Below, piece by piece: positions 1 through 6,358 of a stretch of DNA of 20,094 nucleotides. The notes below the pieces were generated by a model. It was given only the letters and a program-made list of their open reading frames with translations. It made no database searches and was not told where the DNA came from. Origin of the DNA: Fluviibacter sp964387485 (GTDB lineage Bacteria; Pseudomonadota; Gammaproteobacteria; Burkholderiales; Rhodocyclaceae); the NCBI GenBank assembly GCA_964387485.1, contig CAYLWV010000022.1, forward strand, positions 1-20,094, given 5' to 3'. How positions within the stretch are numbered: the first letter of the stretch is position 1; each line of letters begins with the position of its first letter. The translations under genes and the position numbers were made by a program.

Positions 1-120
1 GAATTGGCCCTGGTTGAACGCAAAAAGGCCGCAGGCACCCTGCTGATCCCGGAATCCGGCCTGCTCACCCTGCGCCAAAATCTGGCGGCAATGGAACGCA
101 TACGCCAGCTTTGCCAATAA
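1..120 (+). CDS. C-terminal fragment of an unidentified protein
   Basis: The frame is open from the left edge and ends at TAA (118-120), giving the last 39 residues of a protein that starts outside the window. The fragment is basic and leucine-rich, contains an IPESGLLTLRQN stretch and ends in RIRQLCQ. I do not recognise the family, and 39 residues are too few for a functional call. It converges on rnfH with only 8 nt between the two stop codons, so neither gene has room for a terminator there. It is treated as real because it is the only open frame in this stretch and stops just before the neighbouring gene begins. Confidence 0.5.
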   Translation, partial: ELALVERKKAAGTLLIPESGLLTLRQNLAAMERIRQLCQ

Positions 121-128
121 GCAGGATG

Positions 129-446
129 TTACGCGTCGCCGGCGTTCAGCTCGGCAGCACCGCGCCTCATAACTTTGCCTTCTGCAGCCTTCTGGCGGCG
201 GACTTCCTTGGGATCGGCAATCAACGGCCGATAGATCTCAACCCGATCCCGATCACGCAGCACGGCATCGGCTTTCGCCAGCTTGGCAAATACCCCCAGC
301 TTGTTCACACCACCGGGATCAAGCTCGGGGTATTTCTGCAACAAACCGGAGGCTTCAATCGCCTGTATCACGGTCGCGCCATCGGGGAGATTTACCGAGA
401 CCAGCTCTTGGCGGTCTGCCAGTGCATAACAGACTTCAATTTTCAT
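129..446 (-). CDS. rnfH: RnfH family protein (UPF0125, ubiquitin-like fold)
   Basis: A 105-residue protein matching the small RnfH family. It opens with MKIEVCYALADRQ, followed by a strand-rich ubiquitin-like core with the family blocks VIQAIEASGLL (about 27-37), VNKLGVFAKL (about 47-56) and DRVEIYRPLIADPKEVRRQKA (about 66-86). The family is named after rnf electron-transport clusters, but in many proteobacteria it travels with ratA and smpB, as here. Its molecular role is not well established. Its ATG overlaps the ratA stop codon by 4 nt (ATGA), so the two are very probably co-transcribed and translationally coupled. No rnf genes are visible in the window. Confidence 0.9.
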   Translation of the reverse strand: MKIEVCYALADRQELVSVNLPDGATVIQAIEASGLLQKYPELDPGGVNKLGVFAKLAKADAVLRDRDRVEIYRPLIADPKEVRRQKAAEGKVMRRGAAELNAGDA

Positions 447-877
447 GCTTTGTACACCTGACCTGCCCTCTGGACGAAGGCTTCTATAAAGGTATTGGCG
501 ATCCGGCTGAATACCGGCCCGATCACTTTTTCGAAAAGCTTACTGGAAAATTCGTAGTTCAGCCGAAACTCGATCTTGCAGGCATGTTCGCCCAGGGGCC
601 TGAAGTGCCATTGCCCATCAAAGCGCCGGAACGGTCCATCGACCAGTTTCATGCTCATCTGCGCCGGAAACACCTTCTCGTTTTCCGTCGTGAAGTGGGA
701 CTTCACGCTTAAAAAGTCGATATGCAACGTGGCGACGGTTTTGTGTTCATCCCGATATTTGAGCTCGGCTTTGGCACACCAGGGCAGAAACTGTGTATAG
801 GCCTCGACATCATCCACCAGCGCATACATTTGCGCCGGGGTATGTTCGACAAGGACGGTTTTTTCAACAAGCGCCAT
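443..877 (-). CDS. ratA: RatA-type START/polyketide-cyclase domain protein (UPF0083)
   Basis: A 144-residue single-domain protein of the RatA/YfjG family, with a START-like (SRPBCC) fold. Family blocks include VEKTVLVEHTPAQMYALVDDVEAYTQFLPWC near the N-terminus (about 4-34) and the C-terminal LFEKVIGPVFSRIANTFIEAFVQRA (about 113-137). In E. coli RatA has been reported to bind 50S subunits and block subunit association; related eukaryotic proteins (Coq10) handle ubiquinone. Which applies here cannot be told from sequence. The ATG at 877 fits the family N-terminus, although no clear Shine-Dalgarno precedes it. It is divergent from smpB and its stop overlaps the rnfH start. Confidence 0.9.
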   Translation of the reverse strand: MALVEKTVLVEHTPAQMYALVDDVEAYTQFLPWCAKAELKYRDEHKTVATLHIDFLSVKSHFTTENEKVFPAQMSMKLVDGPFRRFDGQWHFRPLGEHACKIEFRLNYEFSSKLFEKVIGPVFSRIANTFIEAFVQRAGQVYKA

Positions 878-949
878 AAGAGCAGAACTGGGTAGAACAG
901 GTTAAACAGGTGAGCAAGCAAATGAACAGGCTTAAATGGCTCAAGGGTT

Positions 950-970
950 GCTAGAATGCCACATTCTAGC
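950..970. promoter_or_regulatory. Perfect 8-bp inverted repeat between ratA and smpB
   Basis: Arms GCTAGAAT (950-957) and ATTCTAGC (963-970) are perfect reverse complements separated by 5 bp. Each arm contains TAGAAT, a good -10-like hexamer, so the site reads as a possible -10 in both directions. It lies in the 126-bp divergent region, 34 bp upstream of the smpB start. No convincing -35 element was found on either strand and no T-tract follows, so an operator is more likely than a terminator. Function is inferred. Confidence 0.4.
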
Positions 971-1003
971 GAAAAGCGCCGGTTGCGCCCTCCCCCTGAC
1001 AGC

Positions 1004-1453
1004 ATGAGCATTGTTTCCAATAAAAAAGCCTTCCACGAATACTTTATCGAAGAGCAGTTCGAGGCCGGCTTGTCGCTCCAGGGTTGGGAATGCAAAGCCA
1101 TCCGTGCTGGCCGCATTCAGATCAAAGAAGCCTATGTGGTAGTGCTGGAAGGCGAGCTCTACCTGATCGGCATGCACATTACGCCGCTGATCTCGGCCTC
1201 GACCCATGTCAAACCAGATGCTACGCGGACACGCAAGCTCCTTCTGCATCGCAACCAGATCGACACGCTGATCGGCAAGGTGGAGCGCGCCGGTTACGCC
1301 CTGGTGCCGATTGACCTGCACTACAGCAAGGGCCGCATCAAAGCGACGATTGGCCTTGCCAAGGGCAAGAAACTGCACGACAAGCGCGATTCGGAAAAAG
1401 AAAAAGACTGGAAGCGTGAGCAGGGTCGCCTGCTCAAAACCCAGGTTCGCTAA
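1004..1453 (+). CDS. smpB: SsrA-binding protein SmpB (trans-translation)
   Basis: A 149-residue SmpB. It binds tmRNA and brings it to stalled ribosomes for rescue and tagging of the incomplete peptide. Visible family blocks: N-terminal NKKAFHEYFIEEQFEAG (6-22), the GWECKAIRAGRIQIKEAY block (about 27-44), and the basic C-terminal tail KGKKLHDKRDSEKEKDW that folds in the mRNA channel. ATG 1004 is chosen because it begins the conserved N-terminus MSIVSNKKAF; an in-frame ATG at 956 would add 16 residues unlike the family and would start inside the upstream palindrome. The Shine-Dalgarno is poor. The TRIC-family gene follows after 14 nt. Confidence 0.96.
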   Translation: MSIVSNKKAFHEYFIEEQFEAGLSLQGWECKAIRAGRIQIKEAYVVVLEGELYLIGMHITPLISASTHVKPDATRTRKLLLHRNQIDTLIGKVERAGYALVPIDLHYSKGRIKATIGLAKGKKLHDKRDSEKEKDWKREQGRLLKTQVR

Positions 1454-1467
1454 ACCACGGAGGCACC

Positions 1468-2109
1468 ATGATCATCCCCGAGCATATTGTCCAGGCGAAT
1501 GACTCGCTGATTTACGGGCTCGGGCTGGCCGCATCGGTTGTCTGCTCGGTAACAGGCGTTCTGGTGGCTCGTGACAAAGGTGTCGATCTTTTTGGCGCCT
1601 TGATGGCGGCCGTAGCCACATCGCTGGGCGGCGGCACGGTGCGCGATCTGCTGCTTGGTCGCAAGGTTTTCTGGATGGCGGATGAGACCTATCTCTGGGT
1701 CACCGTCATCACTGCCTTCATTACCTTCTTTGTAACACGGGTACGGCACTTACCCGAGAAACTGTTCTTGATTCCAGATGCCATTGGGCTGGCACTCTTC
1801 GCTATTGTGGGTACCCAGGTAGCGCTGGACTGGAATATGCCCTGGCTGACCGCCAGCGTCTTAGGTGTGGTGACGGCCGTCTTTGGCGGACTCCTGCGCG
1901 ACACCATGATTAACGAAGTACCCCTGGTCTTCACCAGTGAGCTCTATGCCACCGCGGCCTGGATCGGCGCCATGACCCTGATCGGTCTGGATGCGCTGGG
2001 CGTCAATGTGAAACTTGCCGCATGGATTGCGCTGGCCGCCTGTATTACGGTTCGCATGATCGCCATTCGCTGGAAGATTACACTTCCCCGCTTTCATCAT
2101 CAGCCATAA
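1468..2109 (+). CDS. TRIC/UPF0126 family inner-membrane protein (YadS-like)
   Basis: A 213-residue, very hydrophobic protein with about seven membrane segments. It shows the internal duplication of the bacterial TRIC (UPF0126) family: GGGTVRDLLLGR (54-65) in the first half and FGGLLRDTMINEVPLVF (139-155) in the second. Structurally characterised members form trimeric cation channels; the physiological role in bacteria is unsettled and some relatives are linked to glycine uptake, so the substrate is left open. A strong Shine-Dalgarno (GGAGG, about 1458-1462) precedes ATG 1468. The 14-nt gap from smpB implies a shared transcript, closed by the hairpin just after the stop codon. Confidence 0.88.
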   Translation: MIIPEHIVQANDSLIYGLGLAASVVCSVTGVLVARDKGVDLFGALMAAVATSLGGGTVRDLLLGRKVFWMADETYLWVTVITAFITFFVTRVRHLPEKLFLIPDAIGLALFAIVGTQVALDWNMPWLTASVLGVVTAVFGGLLRDTMINEVPLVFTSELYATAAWIGAMTLIGLDALGVNVKLAAWIALAACITVRMIAIRWKITLPRFHHQP

Positions 2110-2133
2110 AAAAGGGCATCCTTGCGGATGCCC
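2107..2133 (-). terminator. Intrinsic terminator of ppsA, probably shared with the convergent TRIC gene
   Basis: On the minus strand an 8-bp stem GGGCATCC / GGATGCCC with a GCAA tetraloop is followed directly by a run of T residues (2113-2107), a classic rho-independent terminator about 30 nt after the ppsA stop. The T-run overlaps the stop codon of the convergent plus-strand gene. In the plus direction the same hairpin is followed only by CCTTGGTT, so termination there would be weaker. Confidence 0.85.
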
Positions 2134-2136
2134 CTT

Positions 2137-2170
2137 GGTTAAATCATGGATTGACGCAGTTGATTTAACC
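2137..2170 (-). repeat. 10-bp perfect inverted repeat overlapping the ppsA stop codon
   Basis: GGTTAAATCA (2137-2146) and TGATTTAACC (2161-2170) are exact reverse complements around a 14-nt loop. The right arm contains the ppsA TAA (2165-2167). In ppsA mRNA this forms a second, AU-rich hairpin directly before the terminator. A role in mRNA 3'-end protection is a guess. Confidence 0.5.
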
Positions 2171-4534
2171 CCGCTTGGCGATTTGCTGCCAGGTATCGAC
2201 AACAGTATCCGGGTTCAGCGACAAGCTGGTGATTCCCTTTTCGGTCAGCCACTCGGCCAGATCCGGGTGATCCGACGGGCCCTGACCACAAATACCGATG
2301 TACTTGCCGACCTTGTTACAGGATTCGATGGCACGCTCCAGCAGCATCTTGACCGCCGGATCCCGCTCGTCGAACAGCGACGCCACCAGACCTGAGTCAC
2401 GATCCAGACCCAGCGTAAGTTGCGTCAGATCGTTCGAGCCGATTGACATACCATCAAAGTACTCGAGGAACTGATCGGCCAGTAGCGCGTTAGACGGAAT
2501 CTCGCACATCATGATGAGCTTGAGATCATGTTCGCCACGGCGCAGACCATGGCTGGCGAGCAGCTTCTCAACATCCGCCGCCTCACCCAGTGTCCGCACG
2601 AATGGCACCATCAGCTGCACATTGGTGTAGCCGAGGACTTCACGCACGGTACGCATGGCACGGCATTCCATCTCGAAGCAATCCTGGAACGATTGCGCGA
2701 TGTAGCGCGAAGCGCCACGGAAGCCCAGCATCGGGTTTTCTTCTTCCGGCTCATACAGATCACCACCCAGCAGCTTGCGGTATTCGTTCGACTTGAAATC
2801 CGACAAACGCACGATCACCGGCTTTGGCCAGAAGGCTGCCGCAATTGTCGCCACACCTTCAACGAGCTTGTCCGTAAAGAAGCTGACCGGGTCGGCATAA
2901 CCGCGAGCACGGCGTTCGATCTCTTCACGCTTACTGGCCGGCAGACGGTCGATTTCCAGAATCGCCTTCGGGTGCACACCGATGATGTTGTTGATGATGA
3001 ATTCAACACGGGCCAGGCCCACACCTTCGTTGGGCAGCTGTGCGAAATCGAAGGCCAGTTCCGGGTTACCCACGTTCATCATGATCTTGACCGGTATCGG
3101 CGGCAGCTCACCCAGATCACGCGTCGTCACTTCATATTCCTGGGCACCACGATACACATGGCCGGTATCGCCTTCGGCACACGACACGGTCACGACGTCG
3201 CCTTCGGTCAGCGTCTCGGTCGCGTCGCCACAACCGACGATGGCAGGAATACCCAGTTCACGCGCAATAATGGCCGCGTGACAGGTACGACCACCACGAT
3301 TGGTCACGATCGCAGCGGCGCGCTTCATCACCGGCTCCCAGTTTGGATCCGTCATGTCAGCAACCAGCACATCGCCGGGTTTGACACTGTTCATCTCGGC
3401 CGGGTCATTCACCACGCGCACCGGACCGACGCCGATCTTCTGACCAATGGCACGACCCGAAGCCAGTACCTTGCCATAGGACTTGAGCGCGAACTTCTCG
3501 ACCTTGTCTTTCGACTCCTGCGACTTCACGGTTTCCGGACGTGCCTGCAGGATGTACAGACGGCCGTCGGTACCATCACGGCCCCACTCGATGTCCATCG
3601 GACGCTGATAATGCTTTTCGATGATATCGGCAAAACGGGCCAATTCCAGCACCTCTTCATCGCGAATCGAGAACTGGTTGCGTTCGGCTTCGGCCACATC
3701 GACGGTATGGGTCGATTTTCCGGCAATTTTGTCGGTCGAGAAGATCATCTTGATCAACTTGGAACCGAGGTTACGGCGGATGACCGCCGGGCGTCCCTCG
3801 CGCAGCATCGGCTTGTGCACGTAGAACTCATCCGGGTTTACGGCGCCCTGCACCACGGTCTCACCCAGGCCATACGACGAGGTGACAAAGATGGCATCGC
3901 GGAAACCGGATTCGGTATCCAGCGTAAACATCACACCGGCTGCACCTTTATCCGAACGAACCATGCGCTGAATACCCGCAGACAAGGCCACATCGGCATG
4001 TGCAAAGCCCTTGTGAACGCGATAGGCGATGGCGCGGTCGTTATAGAGCGACGCGAAGACTTCCTTGATCGCGTGCAGGATATTTTCCAAGCCACTGATG
4101 TTGAGGAAGGTTTCCTGCTGACCAGCAAATGACGCATCCGGCAGGTCTTCTGCCGTGGCCGACGAGCGCACGGCGAACGACGCATCTGGGCCGCTTTCGG
4201 CGATCAGGGCCGCGTAGTGAACGGCGATTTCCTTTTCAAGCTGCTCGGGGAACGGTGTCTCAACCACCCACTGGCGGATTTCTGCACCCGTCTTCAACAA
4301 AGTATCGACATCATCCACATCCAGGCCCGACAGGCGTGCATTGATCTTCTCGGCCAGACCATTATGAGCGAGGAATGCACGGTAGGCTTCGGCCGTGGTG
4401 GCAAAACCACCCGGCACGCGCACACCAGCGGTGGAGAGCTGGCTGATCATTTCGCCCAGTGACGCATTCTTGCCGCCGACTTCCTCGACGTCCGTCATGC
4501 GCAGTTCTTTGAAGTTGATAACAAAGGCGTTCAT
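2165..4534 (-). CDS. ppsA: Phosphoenolpyruvate synthase (pyruvate, water dikinase)
   Basis: A 789-residue PEP synthase, the usual length. It converts ATP, pyruvate and water to PEP, AMP and phosphate for gluconeogenic growth on pyruvate or lactate. The N-terminal ATP-grasp nucleotide-binding domain covers about 15-340 (VRSSATAEDLPDASFAGQQET at 122-142). The swivelling phosphohistidine domain has GGRTCHAAIIARELGIPAI with catalytic His419. The C-terminal TIM barrel (about 480-785) has the catalytic Cys749 in GICGQGPSD. Thr417, two residues before His419, is the residue expected to be phosphorylated by PpsR. ATG 4534 is preferred over the adjoining TTG at 4537 because AGGGGA sits at good spacing upstream. 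The GntR gene lies 51 nt upstream with no terminator between them, so co-transcription is likely. Confidence 0.97.
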   Translation of the reverse strand: MNAFVINFKELRMTDVEEVGGKNASLGEMISQLSTAGVRVPGGFATTAEAYRAFLAHNGLAEKINARLSGLDVDDVDTLLKTGAEIRQWVVETPFPEQLEKEIAVHYAALIAESGPDASFAVRSSATAEDLPDASFAGQQETFLNISGLENILHAIKEVFASLYNDRAIAYRVHKGFAHADVALSAGIQRMVRSDKGAAGVMFTLDTESGFRDAIFVTSSYGLGETVVQGAVNPDEFYVHKPMLREGRPAVIRRNLGSKLIKMIFSTDKIAGKSTHTVDVAEAERNQFSIRDEEVLELARFADIIEKHYQRPMDIEWGRDGTDGRLYILQARPETVKSQESKDKVEKFALKSYGKVLASGRAIGQKIGVGPVRVVNDPAEMNSVKPGDVLVADMTDPNWEPVMKRAAAIVTNRGGRTCHAAIIARELGIPAIVGCGDATETLTEGDVVTVSCAEGDTGHVYRGAQEYEVTTRDLGELPPIPVKIMMNVGNPELAFDFAQLPNEGVGLARVEFIINNIIGVHPKAILEIDRLPASKREEIERRARGYADPVSFFTDKLVEGVATIAAAFWPKPVIVRLSDFKSNEYRKLLGGDLYEPEEENPMLGFRGASRYIAQSFQDCFEMECRAMRTVREVLGYTNVQLMVPFVRTLGEAADVEKLLASHGLRRGEHDLKLIMMCEIPSNALLADQFLEYFDGMSIGSNDLTQLTLGLDRDSGLVASLFDERDPAVKMLLERAIESCNKVGKYIGICGQGPSDHPDLAEWLTEKGITSLSLNPDTVVDTWQQIAKRG

Positions 4535-4585
4535 CAAAAAATCCCCTGTGAGTGAAAGTTGAAAATGCAGTAAAAAGAAAAGCGG

Positions 4586-5335
4586 TTAAAAACTGGTTGC
4601 CGCCTGGCGGCGCTCGGATGTTTCTCGTCGCGCCAGAGCGCGCTGTGCCTGACTCAGGGTTTCGCGGAAGAAACCGGCATGGGTGGCTGCTGCCTGTCTG
4701 GCTGCACCGGCGTTTTGTTGGCGAACCGCTGTCACAATCGCTGTCCACTGATCGATCAGCATGCGACTGGCCACAGGAACGCTCAGGAGTTCGCCCAGAT
4801 TAAAAACGATGTCTTTGTGCAATAAGCCCTGCACCGTCGACATCATGTGCGCCGTAAAAACGTTATGGGCCGCTTCAGCCAGCGCCTGGTGAAAACGTCC
4901 GTCGGCACCAGCAACGGCTTCTGTATCGAGCGCCGTGATGGCACTGGCAGCCTCATTGAGCGCCGCTTCGAGCCGAACCAGATCCGCCGGTGTTGCACGC
5001 AATGCGGCCCACTCGGCGGCTTGCGCTTCCAGTATCGCCCGAAACTCTAGCAGATCGTCATGCAGTGCCGGATGAGAGGCCAGCATGCCGGCCCACGGAT
5101 TGGCGACCGCATCATTCAATTGGTCGGCAACGTAGGTACCGCCCCCCTGCCGGCTATAAAGCAGTCCTCGGGAAACCAGTTTCTGCAGGGCCTCGCGCAA
5201 AGAGGGCCGGGATACACCCAGCTCCTGTGCGAGTTCACGCTCAGCCGGCAGACGATCACCTGCTTTCAACGCACCTTCAAGAATGCGTTGCTCCAGCTGA
5301 TGCGCCACCGTGTCCGATAAACGAGTCGTGCCCAT
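4586..5335 (-). CDS. GntR-family, FadR-subfamily regulator (PdhR/LldR-like)
   Basis: A 249-residue regulator. The N-terminal GntR winged helix (about 5-72) contains LPAERELAQELGVSRPSLREAL and the wing RQGGGTYVAD. The C-terminal all-helical FCD effector domain (about 90-230) contains the ADGRFHQALAEAAHN block. Both parts resemble PdhR (pyruvate) and LldR (lactate), so the effector is probably a small 2-oxo or 2-hydroxy acid. FCD metal-ligand positions look like Asp145, His149 and His219, but the expected middle His is Trp197. ppsA follows on the same strand and ppsR is divergent. A perfect PdhR-type operator 30 bp upstream of the start predicts autoregulation. The start has no strong Shine-Dalgarno. 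PdhR or LldR orthology is not resolved. Confidence 0.9.
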   Translation of the reverse strand: MGTTRLSDTVAHQLEQRILEGALKAGDRLPAERELAQELGVSRPSLREALQKLVSRGLLYSRQGGGTYVADQLNDAVANPWAGMLASHPALHDDLLEFRAILEAQAAEWAALRATPADLVRLEAALNEAASAITALDTEAVAGADGRFHQALAEAAHNVFTAHMMSTVQGLLHKDIVFNLGELLSVPVASRMLIDQWTAIVTAVRQQNAGAARQAAATHAGFFRETLSQAQRALARRETSERRQAATSF

Positions 5336-5364
5336 GTGATCAAGAACCAGTCTCTAAAACCCAG

Positions 5365-5381
5365 AATTGGTCTTACCAATT
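5365..5381. promoter_or_regulatory. PdhR/LldR-type operator, perfect palindrome (box 1)
   Basis: AATTGGTCTTACCAATT is a perfect palindrome with 7-bp arms and a 3-bp centre. It matches the TTGGTnnnACCAA core known for PdhR/LldR-type FadR-subfamily regulators and lies 30 bp upstream of such a gene's start codon. Binding by the adjacent regulator is a strong inference. Confidence 0.8.
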
Positions 5382-5430
5382 TCCGTGAAAGATTGAATGG
5401 TGCACAATTTATCACAGAGAAATTCTAAAA

Positions 5431-5447
5431 CACCAGTATTTATGGTG
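5431..5447. repeat. Inverted repeat CACCA-N7-TGGTG between the two operators
   Basis: CACCA (5431-5435) and TGGTG (5443-5447) flank a 7-bp spacer, spanning 17 bp like the two operators but with the half-site order reversed. The sequence around it is AT-rich. It could be an auxiliary protein site or chance. Confidence 0.25.
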
Positions 5448-5471
5448 AAATTTTTTCAAACGACCCACGCT

Positions 5472-5488
5472 TTTTGGTATGACCAATT
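5472..5488. promoter_or_regulatory. PdhR/LldR-type operator (box 2), near ppsR
   Basis: TTTTGGTATGACCAATT keeps the complete TTGGTnnnACCAA core and differs from box 1 at the two outermost left positions and in the spacer. It lies 42 bp upstream of the ppsR start, just upstream of the candidate ppsR promoter. The centre-to-centre distance to box 1 is 107 bp, close to a whole number of helical turns, so one regulator could contact both boxes on the same DNA face. Confidence 0.7.
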
Positions 5489-5493
5489 TACCG

Positions 5494-5521
5494 TACACAA
5501 ATACAGCGGTTTGGATACAAT
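5494..5521 (+). promoter_or_regulatory. Candidate sigma-70 promoter of ppsR
   Basis: A TACAAT -10 hexamer (5516-5521) is preceded, after a 16-bp spacer, by TACACA (5494-5499), a 4/6 match to -35. A start about 7 nt after the -10 would fall within 1-3 nt of the ppsR ATG, giving an almost or fully leaderless mRNA. The -35 is weak, so this is tentative. Confidence 0.35.
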
Positions 5522-5530
5522 GCTTGAACT

Positions 5531-6358
5531 ATGACAAAACGCACTGTTTTTTTCGTCTCCGACGGCACCGGCATTACTGCTGAATCACTGGGGCACAGCC
5601 TGCTGAGCCAGTTTGAAGGCGTGGAATGGATCCAGCATCGTCTGCCTTTCATCAATACCCGCGAGAAAGCACAGGAAGCGGTCCAACGGATCGAGGCAGT
5701 TTCCGAGCGGGACGGCTGCTGCCCTATTGTGTTCACCACCCTGGTCGACGACGAAATCTCCTCCATGCTGGAACAGGCACCCGCCCTCTGCCTGAACTTC
5801 TTCAAGACTTTTCTGGCGCCGATTGAAGCCGAAATCAACATCAAATCGACACACACCGTGGGGCGCACGCATGGCCGTACGGACAGTTCGGATTACAAAA
5901 ACCGGATTGAAGCCATCAACTACACGCTGGCCCACGATGACGGCATTACGGATCGGGATCTAAGCACCGCTGATGTGATTCTGGTGGGTGTGTCACGCTG
6001 TGGCAAAACACCAACGTCGCTGTATCTGGCCATGCAGTTTGGCATCAAGGCCGCGAACTTTCCGCTGATTCCGGAAGACTTTGATCGTGGCACCCTACCC
6101 GGCACCCTGAAGGATCATAAAGCCAAGCTCTTCGGCCTAACGATTCAGCCGGAACGTCTGGCACAGATTCGCGAAGAGCGTCGTCCCAACAGCAAATACG
6201 CGTCACTGGCCAACTGTCGTCAAGAAGTGAGCGATGCCGAGAGGATGATGCGTCGCGAAGGCATTCACTGGCTGGACTCCTCCAGCAAGAGCATCGAAGA
6301 AATCTCGACCACCGTGATGCAGGAAATCCGCCTGGAAAATAAGGCGACAGCGTTCTAA
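5531..6358 (+). CDS. ppsR: PEP synthase regulatory protein PpsR (DUF299 kinase/pyrophosphorylase)
   Basis: A 275-residue bifunctional DUF299 protein. The family uses ADP to phosphorylate, and phosphate to dephosphorylate, a Thr next to the catalytic His of PEP synthase, switching that enzyme off and on. The N-terminus has the family block FFVSDGTGITAE (7-18), and a P-loop-like motif GVSRCGKT occupies 153-160, followed by TSLYLAMQFGIKAANFPL. Its target is encoded nearby: PpsA has the matching Thr417/His419. It is divergent from the GntR-ppsA pair. ATG 5531 is the family start but has no Shine-Dalgarno and follows a good -10 closely. Its stop overlaps that of the convergent methyltransferase gene. 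Confidence 0.95.
   Translation: MTKRTVFFVSDGTGITAESLGHSLLSQFEGVEWIQHRLPFINTREKAQEAVQRIEAVSERDGCCPIVFTTLVDDEISSMLEQAPALCLNFFKTFLAPIEAEINIKSTHTVGRTHGRTDSSDYKNRIEAINYTLAHDDGITDRDLSTADVILVGVSRCGKTPTSLYLAMQFGIKAANFPLIPEDFDRGTLPGTLKDHKAKLFGLTIQPERLAQIREERRPNSKYASLANCRQEVSDAERMMRREGIHWLDSSSKSIEEISTTVMQEIRLENKATAF

Noticed and set aside
956..1003. An in-frame upstream ATG for smpB at 956
   Set aside because: The extra 16 residues are not SmpB-like and the codon lies inside the palindrome; the family N-terminus begins at 1004.
2528..4132. A 534-codon open frame on the plus strand opposite ppsA
   Set aside because: It is antisense to a fully conserved PEP synthase with intact catalytic motifs. Its His/Thr/Arg-rich composition is what the reverse complement of this coding sequence gives, and no domain is recognisable.
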